NCBI GenBank assembly: GCA_027924585.1
Contig: BSBM01002114.1
Location: 31,692 to 95,691, forward strand
Length of the DNA: 64,000 nucleotides
Reading direction: 5' to 3'
From: Larix kaempferi
Lineage: Eukaryota; Streptophyta; Pinopsida; Pinales; Pinaceae
This document shows, one piece after another, positions 42,261 through 59,631 of the stretch (its first letter is position 1; each line of letters starts with the position of its first letter). The position numbers and the translations under genes are program-made. The notes beneath the pieces are model-generated. The model worked only from the letters and a program-made list of their open reading frames with translations. It was not told the origin of the DNA and searched no databases.

Positions 42261-42439
42261 TGTTCATGAATATTCATTCTATAATATAATAGGAATAATA
42301 TAAAATATTCTATGAATGAGAACGTTTATACCACGTACTATACAGACAGGCAATCTTTGAGATGTAATCGATTCCGTTGGAATAATTAGATATTACGGTC
42401 CATGTTATTTCGTTATTTTGGGGAGGAAAGCGAACGAGA

Positions 42440-43144
42440 ATGAGCAAAAGATATTGGAACATTTATTTGGAAGAGATGATGGAAGCAAGAGTTCATTTAG
42501 GACATAAAACTAGGAAATGGAATCCTAAGATGGCACCTTACATTTTTACAGAGCGTAGAGATACTCATATTATAAATCTGGCTAAAACTGCTCGTTCTTT
42601 ATCAGAAGCTTGTGATCTGGCGTTTGATATAGCAGGTAGGGGAAAACAATTCCTGATAGTCGGTACGAAATATCAAGCAGCTGATTTAGTAGCATCAGCT
42701 GCTACAGAAGCTCGATGTCATTATGTAAATAGAAAATGGCTTGGTGGTATGTTAACTAATTGGTCTACTACAGAGACGAGACCTCAGAAGTTCAAGGATT
42801 TAAAAAAAGAACAAGATACGGGACGATTCAATCGACCTCCAAAGAAAGAAGCAGCAATGCTCAAGAGACAATTGGACCAATTGCAGAAATATCTAGGTGG
42901 GATTAGATACATGACGAGCTTACCCGATATTGCGATAATTACCAATCAACAAGAAGAATCCATTGCTCTTGGGGAATGTAGAACTTTGGGTATTCCGACA
43001 ATTTGCTTAGTTGATACAGATTGTGATCCAGATCTCGTAGATATCCCAATTCCAGCCAATGATGATGGTATAGCTTCAATCCAATTGATCCTGAACAGAT
43101 CAACGTCAGCAATTTGCGAAGGAAGGTCATTAAGGTCATTATAG
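42440..43144 (+). CDS. rps2: rps2, ribosomal protein S2
   Basis: A 234-residue small-subunit protein. It starts [20 protein letters not shown] and has the conserved [30 protein letters not shown] and [20 protein letters not shown], ending in the typical [20 protein letters not shown]. It links the rpo genes to the atp genes in one series. Intact. Confidence 0.96.
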   Translation: MSKRYWNIYLEEMMEARVHLGHKTRKWNPKMAPYIFTERRDTHIINLAKTARSLSEACDLAFDIAGRGKQFLIVGTKYQAADLVASAATEARCHYVNRKWLGGMLTNWSTTETRPQKFKDLKKEQDTGRFNRPPKKEAAMLKRQLDQLQKYLGGIRYMTSLPDIAIITNQQEESIALGECRTLGIPTICLVDTDCDPDLVDIPIPANDDGIASIQLILNRSTSAICEGRSLRSL

Positions 43145-43442
43145 CTATATGAAAGGCTAATAGATAGTGAATTAGTAATAATAATAAAATAGAAAAAAGG
43201 GGGGAGGACCTGAAGATTTACTGAGTTGGCTGCTATTCCATCCAAGATATCGTAAGAGCAAATTTCATTTATTGGTTTGGTTTGCTGATCCAAATTGAAA
43301 AATATTCTTAATGGAATAACCATTTTATTATCTCGTGACATCAAAAATTCTGATGAGAGTGAAATAATGGAGGAATCCCTCATTCGACAAAAATCATTTC
43401 TTTTCTTCTTTAAGTTAATCTTTACAAGGGGGTAATATGGAT

Positions 43443-44189
43443 ATGGATATCGTACAATCTCCTATTAGCACACTGAATCATATCTACGAGATATCCGGTG
43501 TGGAGGTGGGTCAACATTTTTATTGGCAAATAGGGGGGTTTCAAGTTCATGCACAGGTACTTATAACTTCTTGGGTTGTAATTGCTGTCTTATCAGGTTC
43601 AGCTACCATAGCTGTTCGAGATCCACAAACCATTCCTACCGGTGGACAAAATTTTGTCGAATATATTCTCGAATTTCTTCGGGACTTGGCCAGAACTCAG
43701 ATTGGAGAGGAAGAATATGGTCCCTGGGTTTCTTTTATTGGAACTATGTTTCTATTTATCTTTGTTTCTAACTGGTCAGGTGCTCTTCTTCCTTGGGGAA
43801 TTATAAAATTACCTCATGGGGAGTTAGCCGCACCTACAAATGATATTAATACTACGGTTGCTCTAGCTTCGCTTACGTCAGTAGCATATTTCTATGCAGG
43901 TCTTGCAAAGAAGGGGTTAGGTTATTTTGGTAAATATATTCAGCCAACCCCAATACTTTTACCAATTAACATCTTAGAGGATTTTACAAAACCTTTATCA
44001 CTTAGTTTTCGACTTTCTGGAAATATATTAGCCGACGAATTGGTAGTTGCTGTTCCTGTTTCTCTGGTACCTTTAGTAGTTCCTATACCTGTAATGTTCC
44101 TGGGATTATTTACTAGCGGTATTCAAGCTCTGATCTTTGCAACTCTAGCCGCAGCTTATATAGGTGAATCCATGGAGGGTCATCATTAA
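43443..44189 (+). CDS. atpI: atpI, ATP synthase CF0 subunit a (IV)
   Basis: Membrane subunit a of the proton channel. I chose [20 protein letters not shown] (248 aa, family length); an ATG two codons upstream at 43437 is also possible, but AAGGGGG at 43426-43432 is better spaced for 43443. [20 protein letters not shown] is typical. [16 protein letters not shown] contains the essential channel arginine. Several hydrophobic spans follow, and it ends [13 protein letters not shown]. Confidence 0.95.
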   Translation: MDIVQSPISTLNHIYEISGVEVGQHFYWQIGGFQVHAQVLITSWVVIAVLSGSATIAVRDPQTIPTGGQNFVEYILEFLRDLARTQIGEEEYGPWVSFIGTMFLFIFVSNWSGALLPWGIIKLPHGELAAPTNDINTTVALASLTSVAYFYAGLAKKGLGYFGKYIQPTPILLPINILEDFTKPLSLSFRLSGNILADELVVAVPVSLVPLVVPIPVMFLGLFTSGIQALIFATLAAAYIGESMEGHH

Positions 44190-45139
<950 letters not shown>

Positions 45140-45464
45140 TTCTGAAAACAAAGATCCCTACACCTCGTCATTACATTAGTATTTCTCCAATAATTTCCTT
45201 GTTCAGCTGCTCTTTTAGGGGATAGGCTGATCCGAATAATTAGCAAATGAATTATTGTCTTTCTTCCTATACCTATACTTCGGTCAGAAAGATTCATGAC
45301 GCGTGCGGCAGGGAAGGGAGTGGATAGGAAAAGCAAATTTTTTTTATCCTTATATAAGACCTGGGACTAAGTATCCCAAATATTATTATCCAGAACTAGA
45401 TAGGATCAAATAAGAAAAGAACAAAATTCTGTAGAACATATCCTTATCTATAAGGGGAGAGCGT
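45140..45464. other. atpH-atpF spacer
   Basis: About 325 bp; no gene. AAGGGGAGAG at 45452-45461 is the probable atpF ribosome-binding site. Confidence 0.5.
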
Positions 45465-46787
45465 ATGAAAAATGTAATTGATCCTTTCATTTCCTTGAGT
45501 TATTGGCCTTCCGCTGGGGGTTTCGGGTTAAATACCAATATTTTAGAAACAAATATAATAAATCTAAGTGTGGTGCTTAGTGTACTGATCTATTTTGGAA
45601 AGGGAGTGTGTGCGAGTTGTATATTCGAATAATATGGCTGGGCCCAACCAGCTGCACTTTGGAGATAGAAAAGTGCATGATCTCAACGAATTACTTCCGA
45701 ACGGGGAATAGCGAAGAACTATAGCATTTCGTAATTGATTGGGAAATGAACTCTTAGTTCATACCAACCAATGAGGGAGGACCATTAGAATGGTTAAAGC
45801 TGAACTGCTTGAAGTCTAAGCACAACTAACTGGGTACTCTTTCCACCGCTGTGTCAAGATGAGATGGATTAAAAGGCATAGTTGGAGATTGATCCGATAT
45901 ATAACATTCATATCAATGGAATAATTTTATCTATTTACTGAAAAATAGTCCCAATCTCCCATCCAATTTTAGTTCCAATGCTGAATTGACGACCTACACA
46001 GAAGGGAATTTATTCGATAGAACAAAAAGGAGAAGGCACAAATTAATTGATTGAACGGAACGTATTGATTCAAATTTCATGGGGGAAGAAGAGGAGAGAA
46101 AAGGGGAAACGAGAAAAGAAAAAAAAAACTTTATTGATAATTGCAAATCCCTTTTGCTGGAAGAGCCCTTCGTAGATCTCGGTCTTTTATAGATTCATTC
46201 TAATCTTCCGTAAACGGAACGGAAAGGGCAGGCTTGGTGTTGATGAAGGAAGGGAACGTATATGTTCCTGGGGAATAAACAAAGAACTGAGCAGGAGAGC
46301 CGAATGAATCGAAAGATTCGTGTTCGGTTTGGGAAGAGATTATGAATTCGTGAAGTGAATAGATAATCTACTTTCATTAAGTAATCTATTAGATAACCGT
46401 AAACAGAAAATATTGAATACTATTCAGAATTCGGAAGAACTATGTAAAGGAGCTATTGATCAGCTCGAGAAAGCTCGGGCTCGCTTAAGGGAAGTGGAAA
46501 TGATAGCGGATGAAATCCGGGTAAATGGAGACTCCCAGATAGAACGAGAGAAAGAGGATCTAATCAATGCTGCTTCTGAGAATTTGGAACAATTAGAGGA
46601 TCCCAAGAATGAGACGGTTTACTCCGAACAGCAAAGAGTAATTGACCAGATCCGACAACAAGTTTCTCGCCAAGCTTTACGAAGAGCTATAGGAACTTTG
46701 AATAGTCGTTTGAATACTGAGTTACATTTCCGTACGATCGATCACAATATTGGCCTGCTTAGAGCCATGATGAACACAAATGATTAG
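45465..46787 (+). CDS. atpF: atpF, ATP synthase CF0 subunit b (I)
   Basis: Exon 1 is 45465-45609 (145 nt, [20 protein letters not shown] ... LIYFGKGV) and exon 2 is 46378-46787. Joining splits a Leu codon and gives [20 protein letters not shown]. The 184-residue protein has one N-terminal membrane span and a long coiled-coil that forms the peripheral stalk. The intron starts GTGCGAG. atpA begins 43 bp downstream. Confidence 0.93.
45610..46377 (+). other. atpF group II intron
   Basis: 768 bp starting GTGCGAG. Domain V is visible near 46298-46335 (GAGCCGAATGAATCGAAAGA ... GTTCGGTTT). No open frame for a maturase. Confidence 0.85.
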
Positions 46788-46830
46788 TGGTTATAGGTCT
46801 TATTTATCAACAGATAATTAATGAGTGCTA

Positions 46831-48354
46831 ATGGGAAATATTCGACTCGACGAAATTAGTAGTATTATACGTAAACAGATCGAACAATATAATAACGAAG
46901 TAAGAGTTGGTAATCTTGGCACCGTACTTCAAGTAGGAGATGGCATTGCTCGTATTTATGGTCTTGATGAAGTAATGGCAGGGGAATTATTGGAATTTGG
47001 AGATGGTACAATAGGCATTGCCCTAAATTTGGGATCGGATAATGTTGGAGCTGTATTAATGGGCGATGGCTTGACGATACAAGAAGGCAGTTCCGTGAGA
47101 GCAACGGGAAAAATTGCTCAGGTACCAGTAAGTGATGCGTATTTGGGTCGTGTTGTAAATGCTCTAGCCCAACCCATTGATGGCAAGGGTCAAATTTCAG
47201 CTTCCGAATTTCGACTGATTGAATCTCCCGCTCCAGGTATTATATCAAGACGTTCCGTATATGAACCCCTTCAAACGGGGCTTATTGCTATTGATTCTAT
47301 GATTCCTATAGGACGTGGTCAGCGAGAATTAATTATTGGGGACAGACAGACCGGTAAGACAGCAGTAGCTACAGATACTATTCTTAATCAAAAGGGTCAA
47401 AATGTAATCTGTGTCTATGTAGCAATTGGTCAAAAAGCTTCTTCCGTGGCTCAGGTAGTTAATACATTCCGAGAACGTGGCGCAATGGAATATACCATTG
47501 TGGTAGCGGAAACTGCGGATTCTCCCGCTACATTACAATATCTCGCTCCTTATACAGGGGCAGCTTTGGCTGAATACTTCATGTATAAGAAACAACATAC
47601 TTCAATCATTTATGATGATCTCTCCAAACAGGCACAAGCTTATCGACAAATGTCTCTTCTATTAAGAAGACCACCCGGCCGAGAAGCTTATCCGGGAGAT
47701 GTTTTCTATTTGCATTCCCGTCTCTTAGAAAGAGCAGCTAAATTAAGTTCGCTATTAGGTGAGGGGAGTGTGACTGCTCTTCCAATAGTTGAAACTCAAG
47801 CTGGAGATGTTTCAGCTTATATTCCCACTAATGTAATTTCCATTACCGATGGACAAATATTTTTATCGGCCGATCTATTCAATGCCGGGATCCGACCTGC
47901 TATTAATGTGGGTATTTCCGTATCTAGAGTAGGATCCGCGGCTCAGATAAAAGCTATGAAAAAGGTAGCTGGAAAATTGAAATTAGAGTTAGCTCAATTT
48001 GCAGAGTTGGAAGCCTTTGCACAATTTGCTTCCGATCTTGATAAAGCTACTCAAGATCAATTGGCAAGGGGTCAACGATTACGTGAGTTGCTCAAACAAT
48101 CTCAGTCGGCTCCTTTGAAAGTAGAAGAACAAATAGCTACTATTTATACCGGAACGAATGGATACCTAGATATATTAGAGATAGCACAGGTGAGAAAATT
48201 TCTCGTTCGGTTACGCGAGTACTTGATAAAGAATAAACCTCAGTTCGGAGAAATTATACGTTCTACTGGTACATTTACGGAAGAAGCAAAAGCCCTTCTG
48301 GAAGAGGCTCTTAAGGAACATACTGAACTTTTTGTACTTCAAGAACAAAAGTGA
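46831..48354 (+). CDS. atpA: atpA, ATP synthase alpha subunit
   Basis: 507 residues from [20 protein letters not shown], the family length; a GTG two codons earlier could extend it. Walker A is GDRQTGKTA, followed by the [15 protein letters not shown] region and [10 protein letters not shown]-like [20 protein letters not shown]. Together with beta it forms the CF1 hexamer. Last gene of the rps2-atpI-atpH-atpF-atpA series. Intact. Confidence 0.96.
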   Translation: MGNIRLDEISSIIRKQIEQYNNEVRVGNLGTVLQVGDGIARIYGLDEVMAGELLEFGDGTIGIALNLGSDNVGAVLMGDGLTIQEGSSVRATGKIAQVPVSDAYLGRVVNALAQPIDGKGQISASEFRLIESPAPGIISRRSVYEPLQTGLIAIDSMIPIGRGQRELIIGDRQTGKTAVATDTILNQKGQNVICVYVAIGQKASSVAQVVNTFRERGAMEYTIVVAETADSPATLQYLAPYTGAALAEYFMYKKQHTSIIYDDLSKQAQAYRQMSLLLRRPPGREAYPGDVFYLHSRLLERAAKLSSLLGEGSVTALPIVETQAGDVSAYIPTNVISITDGQIFLSADLFNAGIRPAINVGISVSRVGSAAQIKAMKKVAGKLKLELAQFAELEAFAQFASDLDKATQDQLARGQRLRELLKQSQSAPLKVEEQIATIYTGTNGYLDILEIAQVRKFLVRLREYLIKNKPQFGEIIRSTGTFTEEAKALLEEALKEHTELFVLQEQK

Positions 48355-48451
48355 ATATTTTCTAATTTAGTGGAACCATTCGGAACAGGAAAAAGAGCTG
48401 AAGAATTTGTTCCAATACATTGCACAACAAATTAGAACAATTGAAGAGTAT

Positions 48452-48523
48452 TACGTCCAATAGGATTTGAACCTATACCGAAGGTTTAGAAGACCTCTGT
48501 CCTATCCATTAGACGATGGACGC
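48452..48523 (-). tRNA. trnR-UCU: trnR-UCU
   Basis: 72 nt with acceptor GCGTCCA, anticodon TCT in CTTCTAAAC and T-arm TAGGTTCAAATCCTA. It lies convergent to atpA, next to trnG-UCC as in most land plants. Confidence 0.95.
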
Positions 48524-48762
48524 TCTTTCTCTCTTACATTTTTTTTTCTTTTTATTTTAACTCTCTCTCTTTGGCATACATTATCCCGCCCGATCCACCT
48601 TTTTATTCACAATGAGGTTAGGATAGGAAAAGAATGGAATCTATTTCACATTGAAACGGAAAATGAATTTTGAATGCATCGTGAAATTATGTTATATACT
48701 TAATCACTTTCTATCTACCTATTATATCTATATAGATAGAATATAATAGGTAGATATCTGTT

Positions 48763-49626
48763 AGCGGGTAGCGGGAATCGAACCCGCATCGTTAGCTTGG
48801 AAGGCTAGGGGTTATAGTCGACATTGATTATTCAATGCCTCTAATTCAGAACCGAACATGAGAATTTCATGTCATTCGGCTCCTTTATGGGGGATAGAGA
48901 GCGGTATGAGGGAAGAAGCGGAGTATTTATATCAAATCTTTGTTAAAGGAGATTTCAATTCTTTCTCCTCTTTTTTTTTTTTATCTTTTTAATAAAACCC
49001 TAATTTATTATCGTACCCATAGCATCTACGTCAGTTTCTTCTCTTTTCTCCCCTTCTCTATTTTTTTTTTAGTGAAGGGCCCGAATCGTAGAATACTTGC
49101 TCACTTTCTAGATGATCCCTATAGAAAGATAAATTTGAAAAGTTGAAAATAATAACAAATCTTTCTAGTTACTTCGTTCCCTATTTCTACTGATTCCGAT
49201 CCCCAGGAGAACAAATTCCACCGAGCTCGAACGAAATGCCGATAACCCAAGTAAACCAAAGTCATCGTTCTATAGCTATTCGGCTTCAACCTGGGGTCTT
49301 TCCATCCATATGTTGAAGGTTTAGTCACGATGAAAAAATATCTTTGGATCTCCATAGATCTGTGATTTCTCTAATTGGAAAGATTTCTCTAACCTTTAAA
49401 ACATTCTGTGTCGCTATCTTGGAATCAAAAATGTGTTTGTCTTTTCTCATTTCATATCCAGATTACGAGAAGGTATGCTATTCCTGAACCATGGTATTCA
49501 TAGGGAAGGTTTTTAACCTATCTGGAAATAGAGCTTTAGATGGATCAAAGATCCATGTAAAAGATCCTTCAACTATTTTAGTTGATAATGTAACGAATCA
49601 CACTTTTACCACTAAACTATACCCGC
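48763..49626 (-). tRNA. trnG-UCC: trnG-UCC, split by a group II intron
   Basis: The 5' exon is 49626-49604 (GCGGGTATAGTTTAGTGGTAAAA, written here as positions only beyond 20 nt) and the 3' exon is 48810-48763, with anticodon TCC in CTTCCAAG and T-arm CGGGTTCGATTCCCG. The intron (793 bp) starts GTGTGATTCG and has domain V at about 48840-48885. A 5'-exon copy without the rest lies at 28723-28745. Confidence 0.92.
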
Positions 49627-50055
49627 CACGATCCAATTGTAACATACGGATCGATCTTTTGTCCAACCAATAGGAAGATGGGGAGTTATCAATCTCTATT
49701 TCAAGTTTCTATCAATAATTACCTCGTTTTCATCATTACATGAATCTCCATCCCCGGAGATGAAATACTTGGGTAAATAGTATGTCATTCCCGGAGATGG
49801 CTCATTGTAATTATAGATTACCTTTGCGAACTGCTGATAAAACAATTACTAATGGGCCCGATACAACCATCAGAGCCAGAACAGTGAGCTGTGCAATAAC
49901 CTCTAGATCCATTTCGTTTTCTTTCACCCCTATGATCCCATCGACTTGATGGATGTATGAATAAAATGTTGTCAAGATTAATCACTTTTCTTCCATTTTC
50001 TATGTTTTTTTGTTGTTTATTTTCTCAGTCAGGTTCCTATAGCCCTCAGTCACTA
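49494..50055 (+). repeat. Second copy of the direct repeat, containing ycf12
   Basis: Blocks 49494-49677 and 49996-50055 match 28626-28796 and 28801-28860. Here the roughly 310 bp between the blocks contain ycf12. This copy carries the functional trnG-UCC 5' exon and is likely the ancestral one. Confidence 0.88.
49811..49912 (-). CDS. ycf12: ycf12 (psb30), photosystem II subunit Psb30
   Basis: 33 residues, [20 protein letters not shown] then [13 protein letters not shown]. This matches Psb30/Ycf12 (family [20 protein letters not shown]). It is a single-span photosystem II protein retained in conifers and lower plants but lost from flowering plants. It is too short for the usual open-frame cutoffs. 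Confidence 0.95.
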   Translation of the reverse strand: MDLEVIAQLTVLALMVVSGPLVIVLSAVRKGNL

Positions 50056-50218
50056 TAAACAATATCATACCACATAAAATAGATATAAAGCCAAATGAAA
50101 ATAGAAAACATTGAAAGTACAGCGGTGCTCTGTCGAAAACAGGCCAACCAGTATTAAAAGGATTTTTTATCACATAAAAATAGGTTATATAACTCTAGGC
50201 TTTCTAGTTCAGGAAAAA
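49913..50218. other. ycf12 upstream spacer
   Basis: About 300 bp between ycf12 and the second trnS/psbI copy. It contains the right block of the direct repeat (49996-50055). No gene. Confidence 0.5.
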
Positions 50219-50374
50219 AGAATTATTTTGAACGGAATGAACAATATGATTCGCTAGATTTCTTTTTCTCTAAATAATTGCTCTATTCATTACATTATCG
50301 ATACAATCCATACATGTTATGGTATACACCTTCACTCCACCATTCATTTTGTTACACATGAACTCTTCCATCTT

Positions 50375-50462
50375 GGAGAGATGGCTGAGCGGACTAAAGC
50401 GGCGGATTGCTAATCCGTAGTACGGATAATCCGTACCGAGGGTTCGAATCCCTCTCTCTCCG
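50375..50462 (+). tRNA. trnS-GCU: trnS-GCU (copy B)
   Basis: 88 nt identical in sequence to the copy at 6962-7049 but on the opposite strand; acceptor GGAGAGA, anticodon GCT. Both copies look functional. Confidence 0.94.
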
Positions 50463-50541
50463 TTCGGTCACTATTGATCCTGAAAACGAAAACTCCGAAT
50501 CTTTCTACGGAAAAGACCAATTAACCTAGAGACTTTTTTCA

Positions 50542-50652
50542 CTATTCTTTACGTCCGGGATTACGTCCTGGATCGTTCGATAGAAATCCAAAGATAAAAA
50601 GAGAAATGAAAAATACCACTATTGTGTAAACGAACAGCTTAAGAGTGAGCAT
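50542..50652 (-). CDS. psbI: psbI, photosystem II subunit I (copy B)
   Basis: 36 residues, [20 protein letters not shown], ending [12 protein letters not shown]. It has the same GGAG ribosome-binding site as copy A, but psbK is not upstream of it; beyond 50691 the sequence is unrelated. The YTIV residues are closer to typical PsbI (YTVV) than copy A. Expression would need a new promoter. Confidence 0.9.
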   Translation of the reverse strand: MLTLKLFVYTIVVFFISLFIFGFLSNDPGRNPGRKE

Positions 50653-50691
50653 TACGTAATCTCCAGGATCCTGATTATAAGTACAACAGAA

Positions 50692-52629
<1,938 letters not shown>

Positions 52630-52688
52630 TATTGCTCTTATCTCTTCTCTAATCAATATTAGTACGAAAGCTATCTCCATAATTGTAA

Positions 52689-52811
<123 letters not shown>

Positions 52812-52850
52812 TTTTGCTTCTCCAAATCCTCATTCTTTTTCTCCCATCAA

Positions 52851-52891
52851 AGAGAGAATGACCTTCCCCTATGGGGAAGGTCATTCTCTCT
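52851..52891. terminator. Perfect 19-bp stem-loop between psbT and psbN
   Basis: agagagaatgaccttcccc (52851-52869) pairs fully with 52873-52891 around a 3-nt loop. It sits between convergent psbT and psbN, exactly where a bidirectional 3'-end structure is known in plant plastids. Confidence 0.85.
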
Positions 52892-52892
52892 A

Positions 52893-53024
52893 TTAGTCCT
52901 CGTGATCCTCAAAAGGATCCCTAAGTTGTTCAGAGGGTTGCCCAAAGGCGGTGTATAGGGCATAACCAGTAAAGCTCACAAGTAAACAAGATATGGAGAT
53001 GGCGACTAAGGTTGCAGTTTCCAT
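52893..53024 (-). CDS. psbN: psbN, photosystem II biogenesis protein
   Basis: 43 residues on the strand opposite to the psbB operon: [20 protein letters not shown], then [20 protein letters not shown] and HED. It is needed for photosystem II assembly and repair but is not a stable subunit. Confidence 0.95.
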   Translation of the reverse strand: METATLVAISISCLLVSFTGYALYTAFGQPSEQLRDPFEDHED

Positions 53025-53102
53025 TATTAGGTGATCCAATATCATGGTATGTTTACGATATAATAACAAAGTTAACAGATCTCAACCAATACAATAGTTT
53101 CT

Positions 53103-53330
53103 ATGGCTACACAGACCGTTGATAATACTTCCAAAATAAAGCCAAGAGAAACCGGTGTAGGAACGTCCTTAAGACCGCTTAATTCGGAATATGGTAAAGT
53201 AGCTCCTGGATGGGGAACTACTCCTCTTATGGGTTTTGCAATGGCTCTATTTGCAGTATTCCTATCTATTATCTTGGAGATTTATAATTCTTCCGTTTTA
53301 TTGGATGGGATTCCGGTTAGTTGGGGCTAG
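53103..53330 (+). CDS. psbH: psbH, photosystem II phosphoprotein H
   Basis: 75 residues, [20 protein letters not shown], a phosphorylatable N-terminus, then one span around [20 protein letters not shown], ending [13 protein letters not shown]. Third plus-strand gene of the psbB operon. Confidence 0.97.
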   Translation: MATQTVDNTSKIKPRETGVGTSLRPLNSEYGKVAPGWGTTPLMGFAMALFAVFLSIILEIYNSSVLLDGIPVSWG

Positions 53331-53482
53331 AGGAACTACAAAATCCGCCCGGCGAGCTCTTGAAGAAAAAAAAGAAGAACTGAGGGATCCAAACTCAGAC
53401 CAAATAGGGGCTTTTAGTTTTTAGCTTATCTTGTTCCAATAGTTTGATCGTGTAATTACTTTTCTCTAAGGATTTTTGGAAT

Positions 53483-54924
<1,442 letters not shown>

Positions 54925-55138
54925 AGAGGAAAGATAGATTGGAAATAACTATTCATAATTTCTTGTTCCGAGTAACAACGGTAATATATCATCGCCAGGA
55001 ATATTTCTTATTCAAAAATGGGAATATCCATAGAAAATAGAGAATAGGGTCCTCGGATTTCTCCTTTCGATTTTGGAGTATTATTTATCCAATACAAACA
55101 AATAATTGGAGTAGATTCTCAGACGGAGAAGATGGATT

Positions 55139-56387
<1,249 letters not shown>

Positions 56388-56581
56388 GGAGTAGTTGCTT
56401 TAAGACAAATTATATCTCCCTAGATATACCCATCTTGCCAGAGATTTATTTCAAATATTCCATGAAATAGAGATATGTAAAAGATTTGAAATGAAATGAT
56501 TCTCATGACTCTCCAGAAACACTTGGGGAAAGGAAATGAATGAAGAGATGGAATGGAACCAACCATTTAATGAACCCGAAA

Positions 56582-57589
56582 CTAATTCCTGGGTGGATCA
56601 ATTGCAAAACGTTTTTGTAGAACTTCCAATACCTGTTCGACAGATTCCTTCCCGAAGTGTTCAATTCTCATCAGATCTTCTCGACTGTAATTTAAGAGGT
56701 CCAATAATGTATGTATATTGGCTCTTCTGAGGCAGTTATAGGTTCTGGGGGGTAACTCTAATTGGTCAATGAAAATATGTTGAAATGCAATTTTTTCTTT
56801 CGTTTCCCTCGTATCAGTCAATACGTGCGAAAGGGGGAAGGGAGGCATATTAGACCCTTTTCTATTGTTCATTCCATCGATGTTCTGTTCCTCTCCATGC
56901 AGGAAGGGAATCAATAAGTCGATCAAATTTCGAGAAGCTTCATAAAGTGCCTCTCTAGGAGTTAACCCCCCATTCGTCCATATTTCCAGGAAAAGGACTT
57001 CTCGTATTTCATTTCCGCTCCCATAGGAATGAATACTATAATTCGCATCGCGAACAGGCATAAAAACAGCATCTATAGGAAAAATTCCGTCCTGATAATT
57101 ATTTGGACTATGTATAATATATCCGCGATTTTTTTCAATTCGTAATCTTATATCAGAAGTAATTGATTTAGTAAGTCTAGCTATATGTTGTGTAGTATCA
57201 ATTATTTTCACAGAAGGTGGTAATATGATATCTTGAGCAGTTACATTTCTGGGTCCAACGATATAGATAGAAGCTTCTCGGATTCCGTACGAATCACTTC
57301 TAAGTACAATTTCTTTTAGATTCATCAAAATGTCATGTACTGATTCTTCAATACCTATTATCGCGGAATATTCATGTTTTATGTTCTCCAATTTAACACG
57401 TGTGATACATGTTCCTTCTACTTCTCCAAGTAAAGCTCTTCGCATTGCGATGCCTATTGTATCGGCTCGACCCTTGCGGAGCGGGGATAGAGCAAAACGG
57501 CCATAATGAAGACGCTTACTGTATGCTCTGGATTCGATGCACTTCCATCGTAGTGTCTGAATAGAGACTGAGATTTCATCTCGAATCAT
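56582..57589 (-). CDS. rpoA: rpoA, plastid RNA polymerase alpha subunit
   Basis: 335 residues. The N-terminal dimerisation domain includes [28 protein letters not shown]-type sequence, and the C-terminal domain ends with the helix-hairpin-helix [32 protein letters not shown]. It completes the polymerase with rpoB, rpoC1 and rpoC2. Last gene of the minus-strand ribosomal cluster. Intact. Confidence 0.95.
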   Translation of the reverse strand: MIRDEISVSIQTLRWKCIESRAYSKRLHYGRFALSPLRKGRADTIGIAMRRALLGEVEGTCITRVKLENIKHEYSAIIGIEESVHDILMNLKEIVLRSDSYGIREASIYIVGPRNVTAQDIILPPSVKIIDTTQHIARLTKSITSDIRLRIEKNRGYIIHSPNNYQDGIFPIDAVFMPVRDANYSIHSYGSGNEIREVLFLEIWTNGGLTPREALYEASRNLIDLLIPFLHGEEQNIDGMNNRKGSNMPPFPLSHVLTDTRETKEKIAFQHIFIDQLELPPRTYNCLRRANIHTLLDLLNYSREDLMRIEHFGKESVEQVLEVLQKRFAIDPPRN

Positions 57590-57648
57590 ACCAAGATTAT
57601 TTGATTAGATCATTAAATCATTTCTTTCTCTTGAAATTCATTCAATTC

Positions 57649-58041
57649 TTACACACGTCTCTTTTTGGGAGGTCTACATCCATTATGTGGCATAGGGGTT
57701 ACGTCACGTACAAAACTTAATAGTATGCCACTTCTACGAATGGTTCGTAATGCTGTATCTCTCCCCCGACCAGGGCCACTTATCATAACTTCTACTCGTT
57801 CCATACCCCGATCCATTAATGTACGAATAACATTTTCTGCTGCAGTCTGGGCAGCAAATGGTGTACCTCTCCTTGTGCCTTTGAATCCACAGGCACCGGC
57901 AGAAGACCAAGATAAAACTTGTCCCCGTACATCTGTAACAGTCACAATGGTATTGTTAAAACTTGCTTGAACGTGAATAACTCCTTTGAGTACTCGATGT
58001 TCATTCCTACGTGAACCAATTCTTCTTGTAGTTTTTGACAT
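57649..58041 (-). CDS. rps11: rps11, ribosomal protein S11
   Basis: 130 residues from [20 protein letters not shown]; a three-codon upstream extension is possible. [40 protein letters not shown] and the basic tail CRPPKKRRV are typical. It lines the ribosomal platform. Confidence 0.95.
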   Translation of the reverse strand: MSKTTRRIGSRRNEHRVLKGVIHVQASFNNTIVTVTDVRGQVLSWSSAGACGFKGTRRGTPFAAQTAAENVIRTLMDRGMERVEVMISGPGRGRDTALRTIRRSGILLSFVRDVTPMPHNGCRPPKKRRV

Positions 58042-58123
58042 ATTAATCATTATGAGTTCAGTTCAAAAAATGCATATCGAAATCTATTTTACCGCTAGAT
58101 CCGTTCATTGATATAGAAGAGAA

Positions 58124-58237
58124 TTACCCCTGTTTTTGCTTATGTCTCGGATTGGAACAAATTATCATAACTCGTTTCCGTCTACGAATTGGTCGACATT
58201 TTCCACAAATTCTACGAATAGAAGCACGAATTTTCAT
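58124..58237 (-). CDS. rpl36: rpl36, ribosomal protein L36
   Basis: 37 residues, [20 protein letters not shown] then [17 protein letters not shown]. CxxC and CSNPRH form the zinc ribbon. Too short for common cutoffs, placed between infA and rps11 as usual. Confidence 0.95.
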
Positions 58238-58335
58238 ATTTGTGACCCTCCAATTTGCTCATATTACATTTTGTTCCCTGAGAAAGTCCATTGAATCTAT
58301 GATTCTCGATCCCTATCAGATGTTCAAAAGGTGAT

Positions 58336-58572
58336 TCAATCGTTTGAAGATTTGTTGCTAAGTCTATATATTATACGTCCTTTGGTTAAATCTTAAGCAC
58401 TTAATTCAACCTTGACCCTATCTCCTGGTAGTATTCGTACGGAATTACGTCGAATCCTACCTGAAATATGAGTCAGAATCTGACATCCATTATCTGTCAG
58501 AACTCGAAACATACCGTTGGGGAGTGATTCAGTAACCAAACCTTCCGCATGGATCAAATTCTGTTTGTTCAT
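58336..58572 (-). CDS. infA: infA, translation initiation factor IF-1 (premature stop)
   Basis: S1-domain initiation factor. It starts [20 protein letters not shown] and continues with [20 protein letters not shown] and [20 protein letters not shown]. Codon 60 is TAA (58395-58393) where the family has Tyr (YDLTKGRI). The frame continues past it as [18 protein letters not shown] to a second stop at 58338-58336, giving 78 codons. The stop needs only one base change from TAT or TAC and cannot be removed by C-to-U editing. Either a sequencing error or a recent truncation. Confidence 0.85.
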
Positions 58573-58714
58573 CGAATCTCCTCCTCTTTTGATAAAAAAA
58601 ATTGACTAACGTGCTTGGATTAATATGAATGGTGTCTCGAACCAAACTTGCTCCGATTTGAATACCATGGGGATATCTTACAGAATCAATATTTTTGGAC
58701 AAAATTGAGATTAA

Positions 58715-59113
58715 TTACCATACATAACATAATATTTCTCCTCCAATTTTTTTCTGTCGAGCTTCTCGATCCGTCAAAATTCCTTGGGAAGTAGAAAGAA
58801 TTACGATCCCCATTCCACCTAGAACTTTTGGAATTTCTCGATAATTGGAATAAATTCTTAAACCAGGTTTGCTGGTACGCTTTGACGTGGTTATATATGT
58901 CCTTTTCTTCCTTCTCCGATATTTTGAAGTCGATATAAAAAAAGATTTTTGGCCTTCCTGATGTTCCCTAACATCTTCTATAAAACCTTCTCGTAAAAGG
59001 ATCCTTCCAATGTTCCTGGTTATATTAGTAGCTGTTACTCGAACTGTTCCTTTTTCTGCCATGTCGGCATTTCTTATAGAAGTAATTAGATTGGCAATAG
59101 TATCGTTACCCAT
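58715..59113 (-). CDS. rps8: rps8, ribosomal protein S8
   Basis: 132 residues from [20 protein letters not shown]; the open frame continues 27 codons upstream, but the family starts here. [20 protein letters not shown] and [20 protein letters not shown] are typical, ending GGEILCYVW. Intact. Confidence 0.95.
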   Translation of the reverse strand: MGNDTIANLITSIRNADMAEKGTVRVTATNITRNIGRILLREGFIEDVREHQEGQKSFFISTSKYRRRKKRTYITTSKRTSKPGLRIYSNYREIPKVLGGMGIVILSTSQGILTDREARQKKIGGEILCYVW

Positions 59114-59262
59114 GACGAACGAATTCTTAGGAATTCCTGGTCTCGATATAAAAGGCATGTTCGATCTTCTTCGAGGAATATGCCTGAGGTGCAATGAATT
59201 GATCCATGTACCATTTGATGAACTATCAGTAAGTAGAAGATTTCTACAAGATCTATCAGTAC

Positions 59263-59631
59263 TTATAAGACTTCGGGAGCCAATGAAACTATTTTCGTGA
59301 AATTCAATTGTCTCAATTCCTGAGCAACCGGACCAAAAACTCGAGTTCCTTTTGGATTTCCTTCCTGATCAATGACAACTGCTGCATTGTCATCAGATCG
59401 TATCATCATTCCATTGTCACGTTCAAGTTCTTTACAGGTGCGTATAACTACGGCTCTAACCACTTCCGATTTTTCCAGGGGCATGTTAGGTACTGCTTCT
59501 TTAATTATAGCAATGATAACATCACCTATATGAGCGCATTTACGATTACTTGCTCCTAGAACTCGAATACACATTATTTTTCGGGCTCCACTGTTATCCG
59601 CTATATTCAAATAAGTTTGAGACTGAATCAT
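59263..59631 (-). CDS. rpl14: rpl14, ribosomal protein L14
   Basis: 122 residues, [20 protein letters not shown] at the start, with the conserved [28 protein letters not shown] end. A large-subunit interface protein. Intact. Confidence 0.96.
   Translation of the reverse strand: MIQSQTYLNIADNSGARKIMCIRVLGASNRKCAHIGDVIIAIIKEAVPNMPLEKSEVVRAVVIRTCKELERDNGMMIRSDDNAAVVIDQEGNPKGTRVFGPVAQELRQLNFTKIVSLAPEVL

Larger units (their letters stand above)
50219..50691 (-). repeat. Inverted repeat copy B (trnS-GCU - psbI)
   Basis: Reverse-orientation counterpart of 6733-7206. It contains trnS-GCU and psbI with a few substitutions. The unique sequence between the two copies is about 43 kb. Confidence 0.93.
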
